Of a stretch of 40,571 nt of DNA, positions 7,353 through 15,682 are shown in pieces (position 1 is the stretch's first letter; each line of letters begins with the position of its first letter). This stretch comes from an uncultured Bacteroidota bacterium. GTDB lineage: Bacteria > Bacteroidota > Bacteroidia > Chitinophagales > Chitinophagaceae. The notes beneath the pieces are model-generated. The model did no database searches. It worked only from the letters and a program-made list of their open reading frames with translations, and was not told the origin of the DNA. The stretch is from contig CAIMDZ010000049.1 in assembly GCA_903839875.1 (NCBI GenBank), forward strand, positions 1-40,571, read 5' to 3'. A program made the position numbers and the translations under genes.

Positions 7353-8590
7353 AGCTTCAGTTTTTTCATCATTGGGTTATCATCCTTCAGTTTGTCAGGT
7401 ATCATTGTTGGTAATACTTTTTCTACCTTATCCATTATGTCAGTCAGGAAACTGTGGTACAGAATCATCGCATCAGGTATTTTCTCCGTGACCACTGAAT
7501 AGACGCTGACAGGATAGTACGGTACGTCGCCTATATTGTTCTTGTCAAGGTCATAGCCGTCATATTTATCCCAGTAATTGTGGTTGAAAAAATTAAGCAT
7601 CAGTGTCCCGTTTGTAGCTACATCAAAAGAGTTGCCGATAAAGTTGTTTTCCATAAAGTTACTACCGCTGCAACTTGCCTGCACCCTCAGCGCCCATCCG
7701 TTATCTTCAAACAGGCAATGCTTTACATCCACACGCGTAGTGCCTTCCATATGAATGCCTACTGTATTTTTAAGAAAGTGGTTGTGTTCTATTTTACTGT
7801 CCGTAATTTCTTTTAGCAAAAGTCCATAGGAGGCATCTCCCCAGTTGTGTATGAATTCATTGTCCTTCATGATTACCCCATGCGAATACATTACAGCTAC
7901 ACCCGCGCCATTGTCTTTGAATATATTGTGGGTGTAGGTATCATCATGCGAAAACATAAAATGAAGTCCGTACCGGAGGTTGCTGTAAGAATTGTTGTCC
8001 TCAATGTGTGAGTCGGTTACAAATTCAAAGTAGATCCCATCACGTTGCCCGGTGCAGGTATTTCCTTTCACAAGCAGATGATCCGACTTCCATGCATGCA
8101 CTCCGTTCCCGTTATTTATTTCGCTGGTGGATCTGGATTGAATAATATTATTGAAGACATAACAATAGGAAACATTCTGAAGGTATACACCGTAGGTATT
8201 GTCGGTCAGTTTATTATTCCTGATGGTAACAAAACGTGCATTAATAATTTTAATCCCGGCAATATCTGTTGTGCTGGCTCTTCCGGTATTTTGTATTTGT
8301 AACCCTTGTATGGTTACTGAATCCGCGCTGATGATAAATCCCTGGTATTTATTTTCTGCGTCAATTACCGGATACCCAATACCGATAATCGTGATTTTTG
8401 TTGTGACCACAATATCATGCTCCTTATAAACACCACTTTGTATAAACAAAGTATCGCCCTTGTGTGCAGCGGCGATTGCATTGCGGATACTGTTGGCAGT
8501 AGCATAAACTTTCAGGTTACTGGCGTAACATACCTTGCCAGGCAGGCATAGATATAGCGTCAAAAATGTAAAAGCCAGTATACTGTTCAT
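7349..8590 (-). CDS. nosD: NosD, periplasmic copper-site maturation protein
   Basis: A 413-residue protein with an N-terminal signal peptide (to about residue 23) and repeated short beta-helix turns (for example VTIRNNKLTDNTYGVYL and SHIEDNNSYSNLRYGLHF), typical of the right-handed parallel beta-helix of NosD. It works in the periplasm with NosF and NosY to assemble the CuZ centre. It starts 3 bp behind nosL and overlaps nosF. Length is normal for the family. Confidence 0.93.
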   Translation of the reverse strand: MNSILAFTFLTLYLCLPGKVCYASNLKVYATANSIRNAIAAAHKGDTLFIQSGVYKEHDIVVTTKITIIGIGYPVIDAENKYQGFIISADSVTIQGLQIQNTGRASTTDIAGIKIINARFVTIRNNKLTDNTYGVYLQNVSYCYVFNNIIQSRSTSEINNGNGVHAWKSDHLLVKGNTCTGQRDGIYFEFVTDSHIEDNNSYSNLRYGLHFMFSHDDTYTHNIFKDNGAGVAVMYSHGVIMKDNEFIHNWGDASYGLLLKEITDSKIEHNHFLKNTVGIHMEGTTRVDVKHCLFEDNGWALRVQASCSGSNFMENNFIGNSFDVATNGTLMLNFFNHNYWDKYDGYDLDKNNIGDVPYYPVSVYSVVTEKIPDAMILYHSFLTDIMDKVEKVLPTMIPDKLKDDNPMMKKLKL

Positions 8591-8593
8591 TGA

Positions 8594-9022
8594 TTAGTTC
8601 AGGTTTTCCCACTTTAAAAACTCAGAATTCAAACTATCTTTCAACGAATTCAAATTAGCAGCTGATGAAAAAGCTGCCAGGTTACCATTCATTGGTGATT
8701 TAAATAGTTCGCTGTGTAAATATACAACCTGGCGGGCATCTAAAAACTTGCCGTCGGCATTATTATAGTCGGCGATGAAAACCATAAGGTCTGTTTCCGG
8801 GAGGTTTTCTTCCTTTATATATTTTTTGAGGCAGGCAATATCATCAAACTTGAATGTCTTTCCTTTCTTTGTAACTATCTCTGCAGCATAACGTTTATCC
8901 ATTATAGTCATTTTGCATTGCATGCACGCATCGTGTCCATAATTGATTGGTTCAAATTCAGGCTTGCATGAGGTGAAGCTTAGAATAACAAGTAGTGTAG
9001 TAACTAAAACTGATGTTTTCAT
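8594..9022 (-). CDS. nosL: NosL copper chaperone lipoprotein
   Basis: A 142-residue protein with a lipoprotein signal (LSFTSC, Cys19) and the NosL hallmark HDACMQCKMTIMD, whose CxxCxM residues bind Cu(I). It delivers copper to apo-NosZ at the outer face of the membrane. Its start codon overlaps the stop of the membrane protein gene upstream by 4 bp, and nosD follows 3 bp later. Confidence 0.95.
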   Translation of the reverse strand: MKTSVLVTTLLVILSFTSCKPEFEPINYGHDACMQCKMTIMDKRYAAEIVTKKGKTFKFDDIACLKKYIKEENLPETDLMVFIADYNNADGKFLDARQVVYLHSELFKSPMNGNLAAFSSAANLNSLKDSLNSEFLKWENLN

Positions 9023-9597
9023 TTTGCAACTTTTTTCCTCCCTTCATAAACACACATACCAAGCAATATCACGCCTGCGGCAATATAAAACCAGCCTGCA
9101 ATATCGGGCTGAGACAATGCTTCGAAATTCAGCATTTTCTTATACCCAACCAATGGCGGCGTGTAAGACATGTCCGGGATCTTTATCGGGGCAGTCGGGT
9201 CAAGGTTGTGACCGTAATTATATTCCCACTTATAAAAATCATAAAACGAAAAGATCCCGATAAAAGCGAATAATCCTGTCCAAATGTAATAGACAAACTT
9301 CCTGTTCAGTAACAAGACCACCAAACCAAGCCCCATAAATATGAGCATCATTGTCGGCAGGAAAATAAACTCAGGAAAGTCTTTTTTATGAATTGTCTTC
9401 ATACCGATGTAATGATTCAATCCATTGATTATGTCCACATCTCCCTTCACATCATTGATCCATATTTTCATAGATAATCCACCGGGATACTGCGGGGCCC
9501 TCAGGTCTATCTGCCACATCGGCAGGAACCATAAGGTTGCTAAACAGCCGATCACAATGAAAATACTGATCTTCCCTGGTAATGTTAACTTTTTCAT
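9019..9597 (-). CDS. Nos-cluster membrane protein of unknown function
   Basis: A 192-residue protein with four likely membrane helices (about residues 10-27, 78-97, 104-122 and 164-184) and an outward loop around MWQIDLRAPQYPGGLSMKIW. I do not recognise a named family, but similar proteins sit between nosZ and nosL in Bacteroidota nos clusters. Histidines in GLNHYIGM and a conserved-looking PGGL...W segment would suit a metal or quinone role, which is speculation. It overlaps nosL by 4 bp, and a strong terminator separates it from nosZ. Confidence 0.75.
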   Translation of the reverse strand: MKKLTLPGKISIFIVIGCLATLWFLPMWQIDLRAPQYPGGLSMKIWINDVKGDVDIINGLNHYIGMKTIHKKDFPEFIFLPTMMLIFMGLGLVVLLLNRKFVYYIWTGLFAFIGIFSFYDFYKWEYNYGHNLDPTAPIKIPDMSYTPPLVGYKKMLNFEALSQPDIAGWFYIAAGVILLGMCVYEGRKKVAK

Positions 9598-9622
9598 CTG
9601 AAAATATTTGTCTTTATAGCGG

Positions 9623-9717
9623 TTCCCGATAGCTATCCGGGAGAGCTCCCTGAACTTCTGAATGTTGCCAACAGCAGGATATTTATTGGTCTGTGTGCTT
9701 CCCGATAGCTATCGGGA
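9623..9717. repeat. Two CCCGATAGCTATCGGG-type palindromes
   Basis: A perfect copy, TCCCGATAGCTATCGGGA, lies at 9700-9717, and an imperfect one with an extra C at 9623-9642 runs into a second small dyad, GGGAGAGCTCCC (9639-9650). The same palindrome occurs at 18037-18056, and a half copy at 4766-4777. Both copies lie in the leader between nosZ and the downstream nos genes. This looks like a dispersed genomic palindrome family. Confidence 0.75.
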
Positions 9718-9743
9718 CAACATTAGCATGGGCGCTTCATAGT

Positions 9744-9787
9744 GATAAAAAAAATGGTAATGCTGAATGATATCAGCATTACCATTT
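9744..9787 (-). terminator. Strong intrinsic terminator behind nosZ
   Basis: A perfect 15-bp stem (AAATGGTAATGCTGA at 9752-9766 with its complement at 9773-9787, loop ATGATA) begins 10 nt after the nosZ stop. On the minus strand it is followed at once by a run of T. It should stop much of the nosZ transcript before nosL-D-F-Y. Confidence 0.85.
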
Positions 9788-9797
9788 GTACGGATAA

Positions 9798-11768
9798 TTA
9801 TTTTTTTGCTGCAGTATCAGCGACAACACCAGTACTGAATTTCAAAGGAACATTGCTGCCTTTTGGAGATACTCTTAAGTACCCTGACATTTCCTGGTGC
9901 AGAGCAGAGCAGAAGTCCGTGCAATAGAACGGATAAATTCCCTGTCGTGTTGGTATGTATTTCAATGTTACTGTTTCGCCCGGCATGATAAGCAGTTCAG
10001 CCCCCGGGTTATTCTTAATAGCAAATCCATGTGGAATATCCCAATCCTGTTCCAGGTTGGTAACATGGAAGTAAACTTCATCGCCCACATAAACACCTTC
10101 AATATTATCAGGCGTTAAATGCGAACGTATAGCAGTCATCCACACATCTACCCTATTTCCGTTACGAACTACATTGGTTTTCTTTTCACCCATTGCTACA
10201 AATTCATGATGGTTTTTGTTGATGTCAAAGAATTTAACCTGTTTATCCCTGATTAATGATGCAGGGCATGCCTGTGCATAGTGAGGTTCTCCTATAGTAG
10301 GGAAGTCAAGCAGCAATTGCATTTTTTCACCTGATATGTCAAATAATTGTGCCGACTGGCAAAGTTCAGGGCCAGTAGGGAGGTAACGGTCTTTTGTAAT
10401 TTTGTTATAAGCTACTAAATATTTGCCCCATGGTTTTTTTGTATCGCCACCGGGTACCATTAAATGGCCTACTGAATAAAAGGTTGGAGCCCTGTCAACT
10501 ACCTGGAGATCACTCAACCTCCACTTCACTACTTCTGATGAAAGGAACATAGATGTATATGCATTTCCATGATCATCAAATTCTGTATGCAAAGGTCCAA
10601 GGCCTGGTTTCTTTACTTCACCATGTAACGCAGCTTCATATTTAATAACTGGTATGCCATAAAAGTCGCCTTCAAATTGTTTATCAGCGATAGCCTTCGT
10701 AATTTTTGCAAATGAAAATACAGGAATTAAAGCAGCCAGTTTGCCACTGCCAACTATATATTCTCCGGTTGGGTTTACATCGCAACCATGAGGAGATTTC
10801 GGGCAGGGTATCATATATACCATATCAGGACAATCTTTAGGGTCTAATACCAACACTTCCTTTTCCATTGTTGAAGTAGCAATTTGTTTATCTTCATCAT
10901 AGGTATTGTGCGCATACTCTGCAGGTACCTTTTTCCCCTTGCCTGCTTTTGCATATTCTTCAGCTTTTTTCCAGTTTACCGCAACAATAAAGTCTTTATC
11001 TTTCTGAGAAGCATTTACCTCGAGCAAGGTATATGCTTGTTCTGTATTATAGCAGGAGAAGAAAAACCAGCCATGAGAAGGTCCTTTACCGGCTCTGCTA
11101 AGGTCAAGATTCATTCCCGGAAGCATAATCTGGAAAGCAATGCTCATATGCCCCGTAGTTTTATCTACGCTAATGAATGATGCAGTACTTTTAAAATTTT
11201 GTTTAAAAGAACTTATTGGCACATCCTCTTCGCCTAAAGGCACAGAAAATCTTGTTCCGGCCACAACATACTCTGTATTTTCTGTCAGGAACGGAGAAGA
11301 GTGGTTGCCTGCGCTATTTGGAAGTTGCAGAATTTCCATGGTTTTAAAGGTTGTTAAATCAATCCTGGCTACACGGGGTGTGTTATTGGCATTTGCAAAA
11401 ATCCAACGTCCGTCTTGTTCACCGTTTGTCTGTGATAACATGAGGTGGTGCTGGTCATCCCATGGCACTGATCCATTGGAAGTGTTCAGCATAGGTTTGG
11501 TTTCTTCATTGTAGCCGTACCCGTTTTCGGGGAACATAGAAAATACAGGGATGACTTTCAATAGCCTGCCCGATGGAAGGCCGTATACAGTAACCTGTCC
11601 GCTAAAACCGCCGGATACGAAGTTGTAGAACTCATCATATTTTCCGGGTGCAACATATACTTTTGAGGCAGCATCGCCTTGCACAGCCGATTCCGCACTT
11701 TTCATTTTACAGCTTTGCATACTTGCAATTGCAGCAACCGAGCAAAGTGTGAGGATGATCTTTTTCAT
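9798..11768 (-). CDS. nosZ: Nitrous oxide reductase, clade II (Sec-exported)
   Basis: A 656-residue protein that reduces N2O to N2 in the periplasm. The signal region is MKKIILTLCSVAAIASMQSC, without a twin-arginine motif, which marks clade II. An N-terminal seven-bladed propeller holds seven candidate CuZ ligands: H107, H108, H156, H327 (SPHGCD), H394 (GPLHTEF), H435 (GHLMVPG) and H496 (EPHYAQA). The C-terminal cupredoxin domain holds CuA ligands H580, C616, C620, H624 and M627 in CTDFCSALHQEM; Phe619 stands where Trp is usual. The region between H156 and H327 is longer than in clade I enzymes. It follows the cytochrome gene by 28 bp. Confidence 0.97.
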   Translation of the reverse strand: MKKIILTLCSVAAIASMQSCKMKSAESAVQGDAASKVYVAPGKYDEFYNFVSGGFSGQVTVYGLPSGRLLKVIPVFSMFPENGYGYNEETKPMLNTSNGSVPWDDQHHLMLSQTNGEQDGRWIFANANNTPRVARIDLTTFKTMEILQLPNSAGNHSSPFLTENTEYVVAGTRFSVPLGEEDVPISSFKQNFKSTASFISVDKTTGHMSIAFQIMLPGMNLDLSRAGKGPSHGWFFFSCYNTEQAYTLLEVNASQKDKDFIVAVNWKKAEEYAKAGKGKKVPAEYAHNTYDEDKQIATSTMEKEVLVLDPKDCPDMVYMIPCPKSPHGCDVNPTGEYIVGSGKLAALIPVFSFAKITKAIADKQFEGDFYGIPVIKYEAALHGEVKKPGLGPLHTEFDDHGNAYTSMFLSSEVVKWRLSDLQVVDRAPTFYSVGHLMVPGGDTKKPWGKYLVAYNKITKDRYLPTGPELCQSAQLFDISGEKMQLLLDFPTIGEPHYAQACPASLIRDKQVKFFDINKNHHEFVAMGEKKTNVVRNGNRVDVWMTAIRSHLTPDNIEGVYVGDEVYFHVTNLEQDWDIPHGFAIKNNPGAELLIMPGETVTLKYIPTRQGIYPFYCTDFCSALHQEMSGYLRVSPKGSNVPLKFSTGVVADTAAKK

Positions 11769-11796
11769 TGTATTTTATTTGAGGTGTGAGAGAAAA

Positions 11797-12285
11797 CTAA
11801 TTTTTGCCATCATTATTACGCATGAATTCAAGTATGTTACGGGCATCATCATCGGTCAGATGCTGGTTGGGCATACGCACCATACATTTCTCCAGTAAGG
11901 CCTGAGCTGCCGGATCTTTATCTATCATCTCATCCGTGTTGGTAGCGAAATTCATGATCCATTCCGGCTTTCTTCTGTCGGTTACACCTTTCCAGCCCGG
12001 GCCTACCAGTTTTTCATCAGAAAGTTTATGGCACGCACCACATTTCACATCGTATATGGCTTTGCCACCTCCTATCATTTTCTGATCCAGCGGATGTGTA
12101 AGTTCTACATTTGTGAACTTGCCTTTACCTTTCGAATCATCAGATGTAACTGCTACACCTGTTTTATCACCAGGTTCTTTCTTGGTAGAATTTGCCGGTG
12201 TTTCAGATGCCGGTTGATTTGATCCGCAGCTTAACATAAATAAACATGCGATAAATGTTGCTGCCAGGAGGTGTTTCCTATTCAT
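11797..12285 (-). CDS. Lipoprotein monoheme c-type cytochrome
   Basis: A 162-residue protein from the ATG at 12285 (an in-frame TTG at 12312 would add nine residues). It has a lipoprotein signal (LFMLSCGS), a low-complexity Ser/Lys linker and a class I cytochrome domain with CGACH for heme c and a later MVRMPNQ segment that can supply the axial Met. It is the first gene of the nos operon and most likely passes electrons to NosZ, as cytochromes do in other clade II clusters. Confidence 0.92.
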   Translation of the reverse strand: MNRKHLLAATFIACLFMLSCGSNQPASETPANSTKKEPGDKTGVAVTSDDSKGKGKFTNVELTHPLDQKMIGGGKAIYDVKCGACHKLSDEKLVGPGWKGVTDRRKPEWIMNFATNTDEMIDKDPAAQALLEKCMVRMPNQHLTDDDARNILEFMRNNDGKN

Positions 12286-12322
12286 AATTGTTAGTTTTTT
12301 TAATTTTTTCAATTTAATTGCC

Positions 12323-12330
12323 CAAAATTC
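12323..12330 (-). promoter_or_regulatory. -7 element of the nos operon
   Basis: Read on the minus strand this is GAATTTTG, one mismatch from TAnnTTTG. If transcription starts about 5 nt later (near 12318), the dyad at 12352-12367 is centred at -41.5, the class II activator position. The spacing rule is assumed, not measured. Confidence 0.45.
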
Positions 12331-12351
12331 GCACCATTCCTAATTAAAAAA

Positions 12352-12367
12352 TATGACGATGGTCATA
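12352..12367. promoter_or_regulatory. Crp/Fnr-like dyad before the nos operon
   Basis: TATGACGATGGTCATA is a perfect 6-bp inverted repeat with a 4-bp spacer. The GAC-N4-GTC centre is that of NNR/DNR/HcpR-type sites in other bacteria (TTGAC-N4-GTCAA). It recurs in variant form at 12659, 13755, 18176 and 18199. The regulator itself is not encoded in the window. Confidence 0.6.
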
Positions 12368-12658
12368 AAAAAAAGATATTTAGGTCTTTTTTGTTAGTAA
12401 TTTTTATCAGAAGAGTTATTTTGAACATTATATATGAATTTATTAATCATAGATAGCTGATGGTATTTAATTATTTTATAAAATGGAAAAGCGAAACTAG
12501 AAATTAACATTAATTTTATAAATGTTATCAATCAGTACCTATACTGATATTGATCATTGCTAAACGGAGTAAAAAATTAATCATTTGCACAATAAATATG
12601 TTCTATTAGCTGGTTTATATTATAATAGAAACGCAAATAAAGACCTTTATATCCGCAA

Positions 12659-12703
12659 TATGACCACAATCATGTTTTTTGATTGTAGAAAAAAATAATT
12701 TCA
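12659..12703 (+). promoter_or_regulatory. Crp/Fnr-like dyad and -7 element before the fasciclin gene
   Basis: TATGAC-CACA-ATCATG lies at 12659-12674, and TAATTTCA (four of six fixed -7 positions) at 12696-12703. The distance puts the dyad at about -41.5 from the expected start, as at the nos promoter. Confidence 0.4.
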
Positions 12704-12739
12704 ACCGGTTAATTTTTTAAACAATTAAATATACATCAA

Positions 12740-13303
12740 ATGAAAAAACAATTTTTAATGATTGCAGCTTGTCTGTTGTCAATGACAATTTCCTGCAACA
12801 ATGAAGGATCTTCTGATAAGGAGAAAGCCCCGGCTGAAAATGCATATCAATCTTCAGCCAAAACGGAGATAAAGGATGATGTTTCACAGAAAGATGTCGT
12901 TCAGGTGGCTATGGGCAGCAAAGACCATACAACACTTGTGTCTGCAATCAAGCAAGCAGACCTGGTTGATGTGCTAAAAAAATCAGGACCTTTTACCGTG
13001 TTTGCCCCCACCAATGCTGCATTTGATAAACTACCCAAGGGTACTCTTGATGATCTTATGAAACCTGAGAAAAAAGATGCACTGGCTGATATTCTGCAGT
13101 ATCATGTATCCGTAGGTATTTATAAAGAGGACATGCTTACCGATGGAAAATCTTTGGGCCAGGTCAATTCCCAAAACATAACTATTACCAACAAAGACGG
13201 GAAAATAAAAATAAATGGCACAGCCAATATTGTAGGTACCGTGTCAGCTTCAAACGGTATTATTTATATTATTGATGAAGTGCTGTTGCCACCCAAAAAG
13301 TAA
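12740..13303 (+). CDS. Fasciclin-domain lipoprotein
   Basis: A 187-residue protein with a lipoprotein signal (LLSMTISCNN, Cys19), a charged linker to about residue 55 and one fasciclin domain. Visible FAS1 motifs are TTLVSAIKQADLVDVL, GPFTVFAPTNAAFDKLP and the C-terminal NGIIYIIDEVLLPP. FAS1 domains mediate adhesion or ligand binding at the cell surface; the ligand here is unknown. The upstream Fnr-like dyad suggests co-regulation with nos. It is transcribed alone: a strong terminator follows. Confidence 0.92.
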   Translation: MKKQFLMIAACLLSMTISCNNEGSSDKEKAPAENAYQSSAKTEIKDDVSQKDVVQVAMGSKDHTTLVSAIKQADLVDVLKKSGPFTVFAPTNAAFDKLPKGTLDDLMKPEKKDALADILQYHVSVGIYKEDMLTDGKSLGQVNSQNITITNKDGKIKINGTANIVGTVSASNGIIYIIDEVLLPPKK

Positions 13304-13328
13304 TCCAGGTTTTATCAGGAGTGTACTA

Positions 13329-13360
13329 CTGCCGGAAGAAATAATTTCCGGCAGTTTTTA
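13329..13360 (+). terminator. Intrinsic terminator after the fasciclin gene
   Basis: A perfect stem CTGCCGGAA (13329-13337) / TTCCGGCAG (13346-13354) is followed by TTTTTATTATTAT. It lies 26 nt after the stop. Confidence 0.9.
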
Positions 13361-13754
13361 TTATTATACTTCACGCGGTATTGATTCAGTGCAAAAAAAG
13401 TTTCACGCAAAGTCGCAATCATTCCTTTGACAGGGACCAGATAATAGAGTTTTTAAGCTCGCAAACCCCGTATGTTAATTACACTAACTTATCCCGTTTG
13501 CAGTATATATCGCAAGCCTGATGGAATTTTAATTTGTAATTATCAGGTCGGTTCAGCAATCGGTTCGCACCACATGATTTGCATTATTCAGACTGAAAAA
13601 CGTTGCAGATAATTAGTGACTTCAATTGTATTTTCCGGTTTAAAATTATAGCAATCAATAAATTATCGCCGAAATGACGTAAAATTACCATCAAATTGAG
13701 GTGCTGATATAATGATGCATGGGTAATTGTTAAATTTAACCGTAATTTCCTAAT
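13361..13754. other. Intergenic stretch without recognised content
   Basis: About 390 bp, AT-rich, with frequent stops in all frames. I see no gene and no RNA fold that stands out. Confidence 0.6.
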
Positions 13755-13770
13755 AATGATCATAGTCATA
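13755..13770. promoter_or_regulatory. Crp/Fnr-like dyad before the 608-residue gene
   Basis: AATGAT-CATA-GTCATA has five-base half sites ATGAT/GTCAT with a 4-bp spacer. The -7 region expected at about 13792-13799 (GACCTTCA) is a weak match. The site lies 57 bp before the start codon. Confidence 0.4.
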
Positions 13771-13826
13771 GTAAACTGAACAAAATTGAACGACCTTCAC
13801 ACGTTAAATTGTGATTTAAAACCAAA

Positions 13827-15653
13827 ATGTTCGAAAAAATGAATAAATCTTTGCTACATACTTTTCATATACCGGTTCTTGGATTGAGCTATTCTGTTGA
13901 TACACCTGTGAAGGTAGCCCGATATGGGATATCATCAGTTGTCTCGATCATAGAAGATGAACTGATAGAGAAAATGAGAGAATATCACTGTGGCCGGTCG
14001 AATGAAGAATATATCGCGATTACAGTTAAAGATGAGAATTACAGGGCACGCAGAATTACTGCGTATTTAAACTTGCTCGACAGGATCGTAAAAAGGCAAA
14101 TAAAAGAACTGAAAACACTTCCTTTTGAACCCGGCAGTGACATTGTGAAATATTTCGAACTTCTGCCGGATCATTCTGAGATAAGGAAGGAGTATGAACA
14201 AGTGAACGCATTGCCGGATAGCAACGAAAAGAAATTGTTGCAAAACAGGTTAAGGCAAAAGATTAAGGCAGGTTCGATTGATGTAAATATTATGTCGAAA
14301 ATTGACAACCTGAGTTATGCCAGTGATGGAACCCCGCTTCCACCCGAATTTTCCGATGCACTTGCTGCTTTAAGGGGTTATGCCAACAGTAGTCTGCATT
14401 CTTCAGTGGTATTATCAGCCGGGTATAATCCCCGTTTATATTCTTACATCGAAAACTTTAGTGACTTCTTTCCTGATGGTGATGGGAACATGCGGAAGAA
14501 GATCATACTGAAGGTAAGTGATTACCGCTCTGCATTAATACAGGGAAAGATACTGGCCAAAAAAGGCATCTGGATTTCAGAGTACAGAATTGAATCCGGA
14601 TTAAATTGCGGTGGGCATGCTTTTCCAACCGACGGATATTTGTTAGGCCCTATTCTTGAAGAATTCAGACAGAAAAGGGCAGACCTTGAAAATGAATTAT
14701 TCAATTTGTGCAACAGCGCCAACCTCGCCAAGGGTAATAACATCTTTGCTTCGAAACCAGGCATTAAAATTACGGTCCAGGGCGGAATAGGCACAGCTAA
14801 TGAAGACAATTTTTTACTCGACCACTATAAAATGGATGGTACCGGTTGGGGAAGTCCGTTCCTGTTAGTGCCTGAAGTTACCAACGTGGAAGAAAATACA
14901 CTACAGCAATTAGCAACTGCCGAGCAGGAAGACTACTATCTCAGTGGCGCTTCACCATTGGGTGTACCGTTTAATAACTTCAGAAAGAGCACCTCGGAGA
15001 AGCAAAGACTGGAACGCATAAATAAAGAAAGACCCGGAAGTCCATGCTATAAGAAATTCCTTTCTTCGGATACGGAATTTACTACCACACCTATATGCAC
15101 TGCATCCCGCCAATACCAGGATTTGAAAATTAAGCAACTCGAGGAAAAAAATATTTCACCTGAACAATATACCCTAGAACTAAACGCCATCATTGAAAAG
15201 GATTGCCTGTGTGAAGGGCTGAGTTCATCAGTATTACTGAAAGATCATATTCCGGTTGCCCATAGTCTTTCGGCTGTGGCCATTTGTCCTGGTCCGAATC
15301 TTGCCTATTTCTCAGGTGTTTTTTCATTGAAGGAAATGGCAGATCATATTTATGGCAGGATAAATATTCTCAACTCAAGAGACCGCCGGAATATGTTTAT
15401 CAATGAACTCCAGCTTTATGTTGATTACTTAAAAACAGCGGTAGGGAAAAGTTTAGATGAAATGACTGTAAAACAAAACAGGTATTTACAGAATTTTAAG
15501 GCAAACCTGCAGGACGGGATCAACTATTATCACGACCTCATACCCAGCATAAAAAAAGAAACACAACACTATAAGGATAAAATGATAAACGAATTAAAAT
15601 CGTTTCAAAATCTCCTGAGTTCCATTAGTATTCCATCCCCGGCAATTATTTAA
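13827..15653 (+). CDS. Unrecognised 608-residue protein, possible FMN/TIM-barrel plus Fe-S
   Basis: A soluble protein with no signal peptide. The N-terminus (HIPVLGLSYSVDTPVKVARY) and a later VQGGIGTANEDNF...GTGWGSPFLLVPEVTNV recall flavin-binding TIM barrels such as nitronate monooxygenase or glutamate synthase, where GGIGT contacts phosphate. GLNCGGHAFPTDGYLLGP (about 258-275) is a striking invariant-looking motif. Cysteines C407, C424, C460, C462 and C487 could ligate an Fe-S cluster. The last 100 residues look coiled-coil. A Fnr-like dyad precedes it and putA follows after 29 bp. The function is unknown; a redox enzyme is my inference. Start: ATG at 13827 or, 12 bp later, at 13839. Confidence 0.75.
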   Translation: MFEKMNKSLLHTFHIPVLGLSYSVDTPVKVARYGISSVVSIIEDELIEKMREYHCGRSNEEYIAITVKDENYRARRITAYLNLLDRIVKRQIKELKTLPFEPGSDIVKYFELLPDHSEIRKEYEQVNALPDSNEKKLLQNRLRQKIKAGSIDVNIMSKIDNLSYASDGTPLPPEFSDALAALRGYANSSLHSSVVLSAGYNPRLYSYIENFSDFFPDGDGNMRKKIILKVSDYRSALIQGKILAKKGIWISEYRIESGLNCGGHAFPTDGYLLGPILEEFRQKRADLENELFNLCNSANLAKGNNIFASKPGIKITVQGGIGTANEDNFLLDHYKMDGTGWGSPFLLVPEVTNVEENTLQQLATAEQEDYYLSGASPLGVPFNNFRKSTSEKQRLERINKERPGSPCYKKFLSSDTEFTTTPICTASRQYQDLKIKQLEEKNISPEQYTLELNAIIEKDCLCEGLSSSVLLKDHIPVAHSLSAVAICPGPNLAYFSGVFSLKEMADHIYGRINILNSRDRRNMFINELQLYVDYLKTAVGKSLDEMTVKQNRYLQNFKANLQDGINYYHDLIPSIKKETQHYKDKMINELKSFQNLLSSISIPSPAII

Positions 15654-15682
15654 AAAGTAAATAAGCGAACAAAAGTAAGTTT

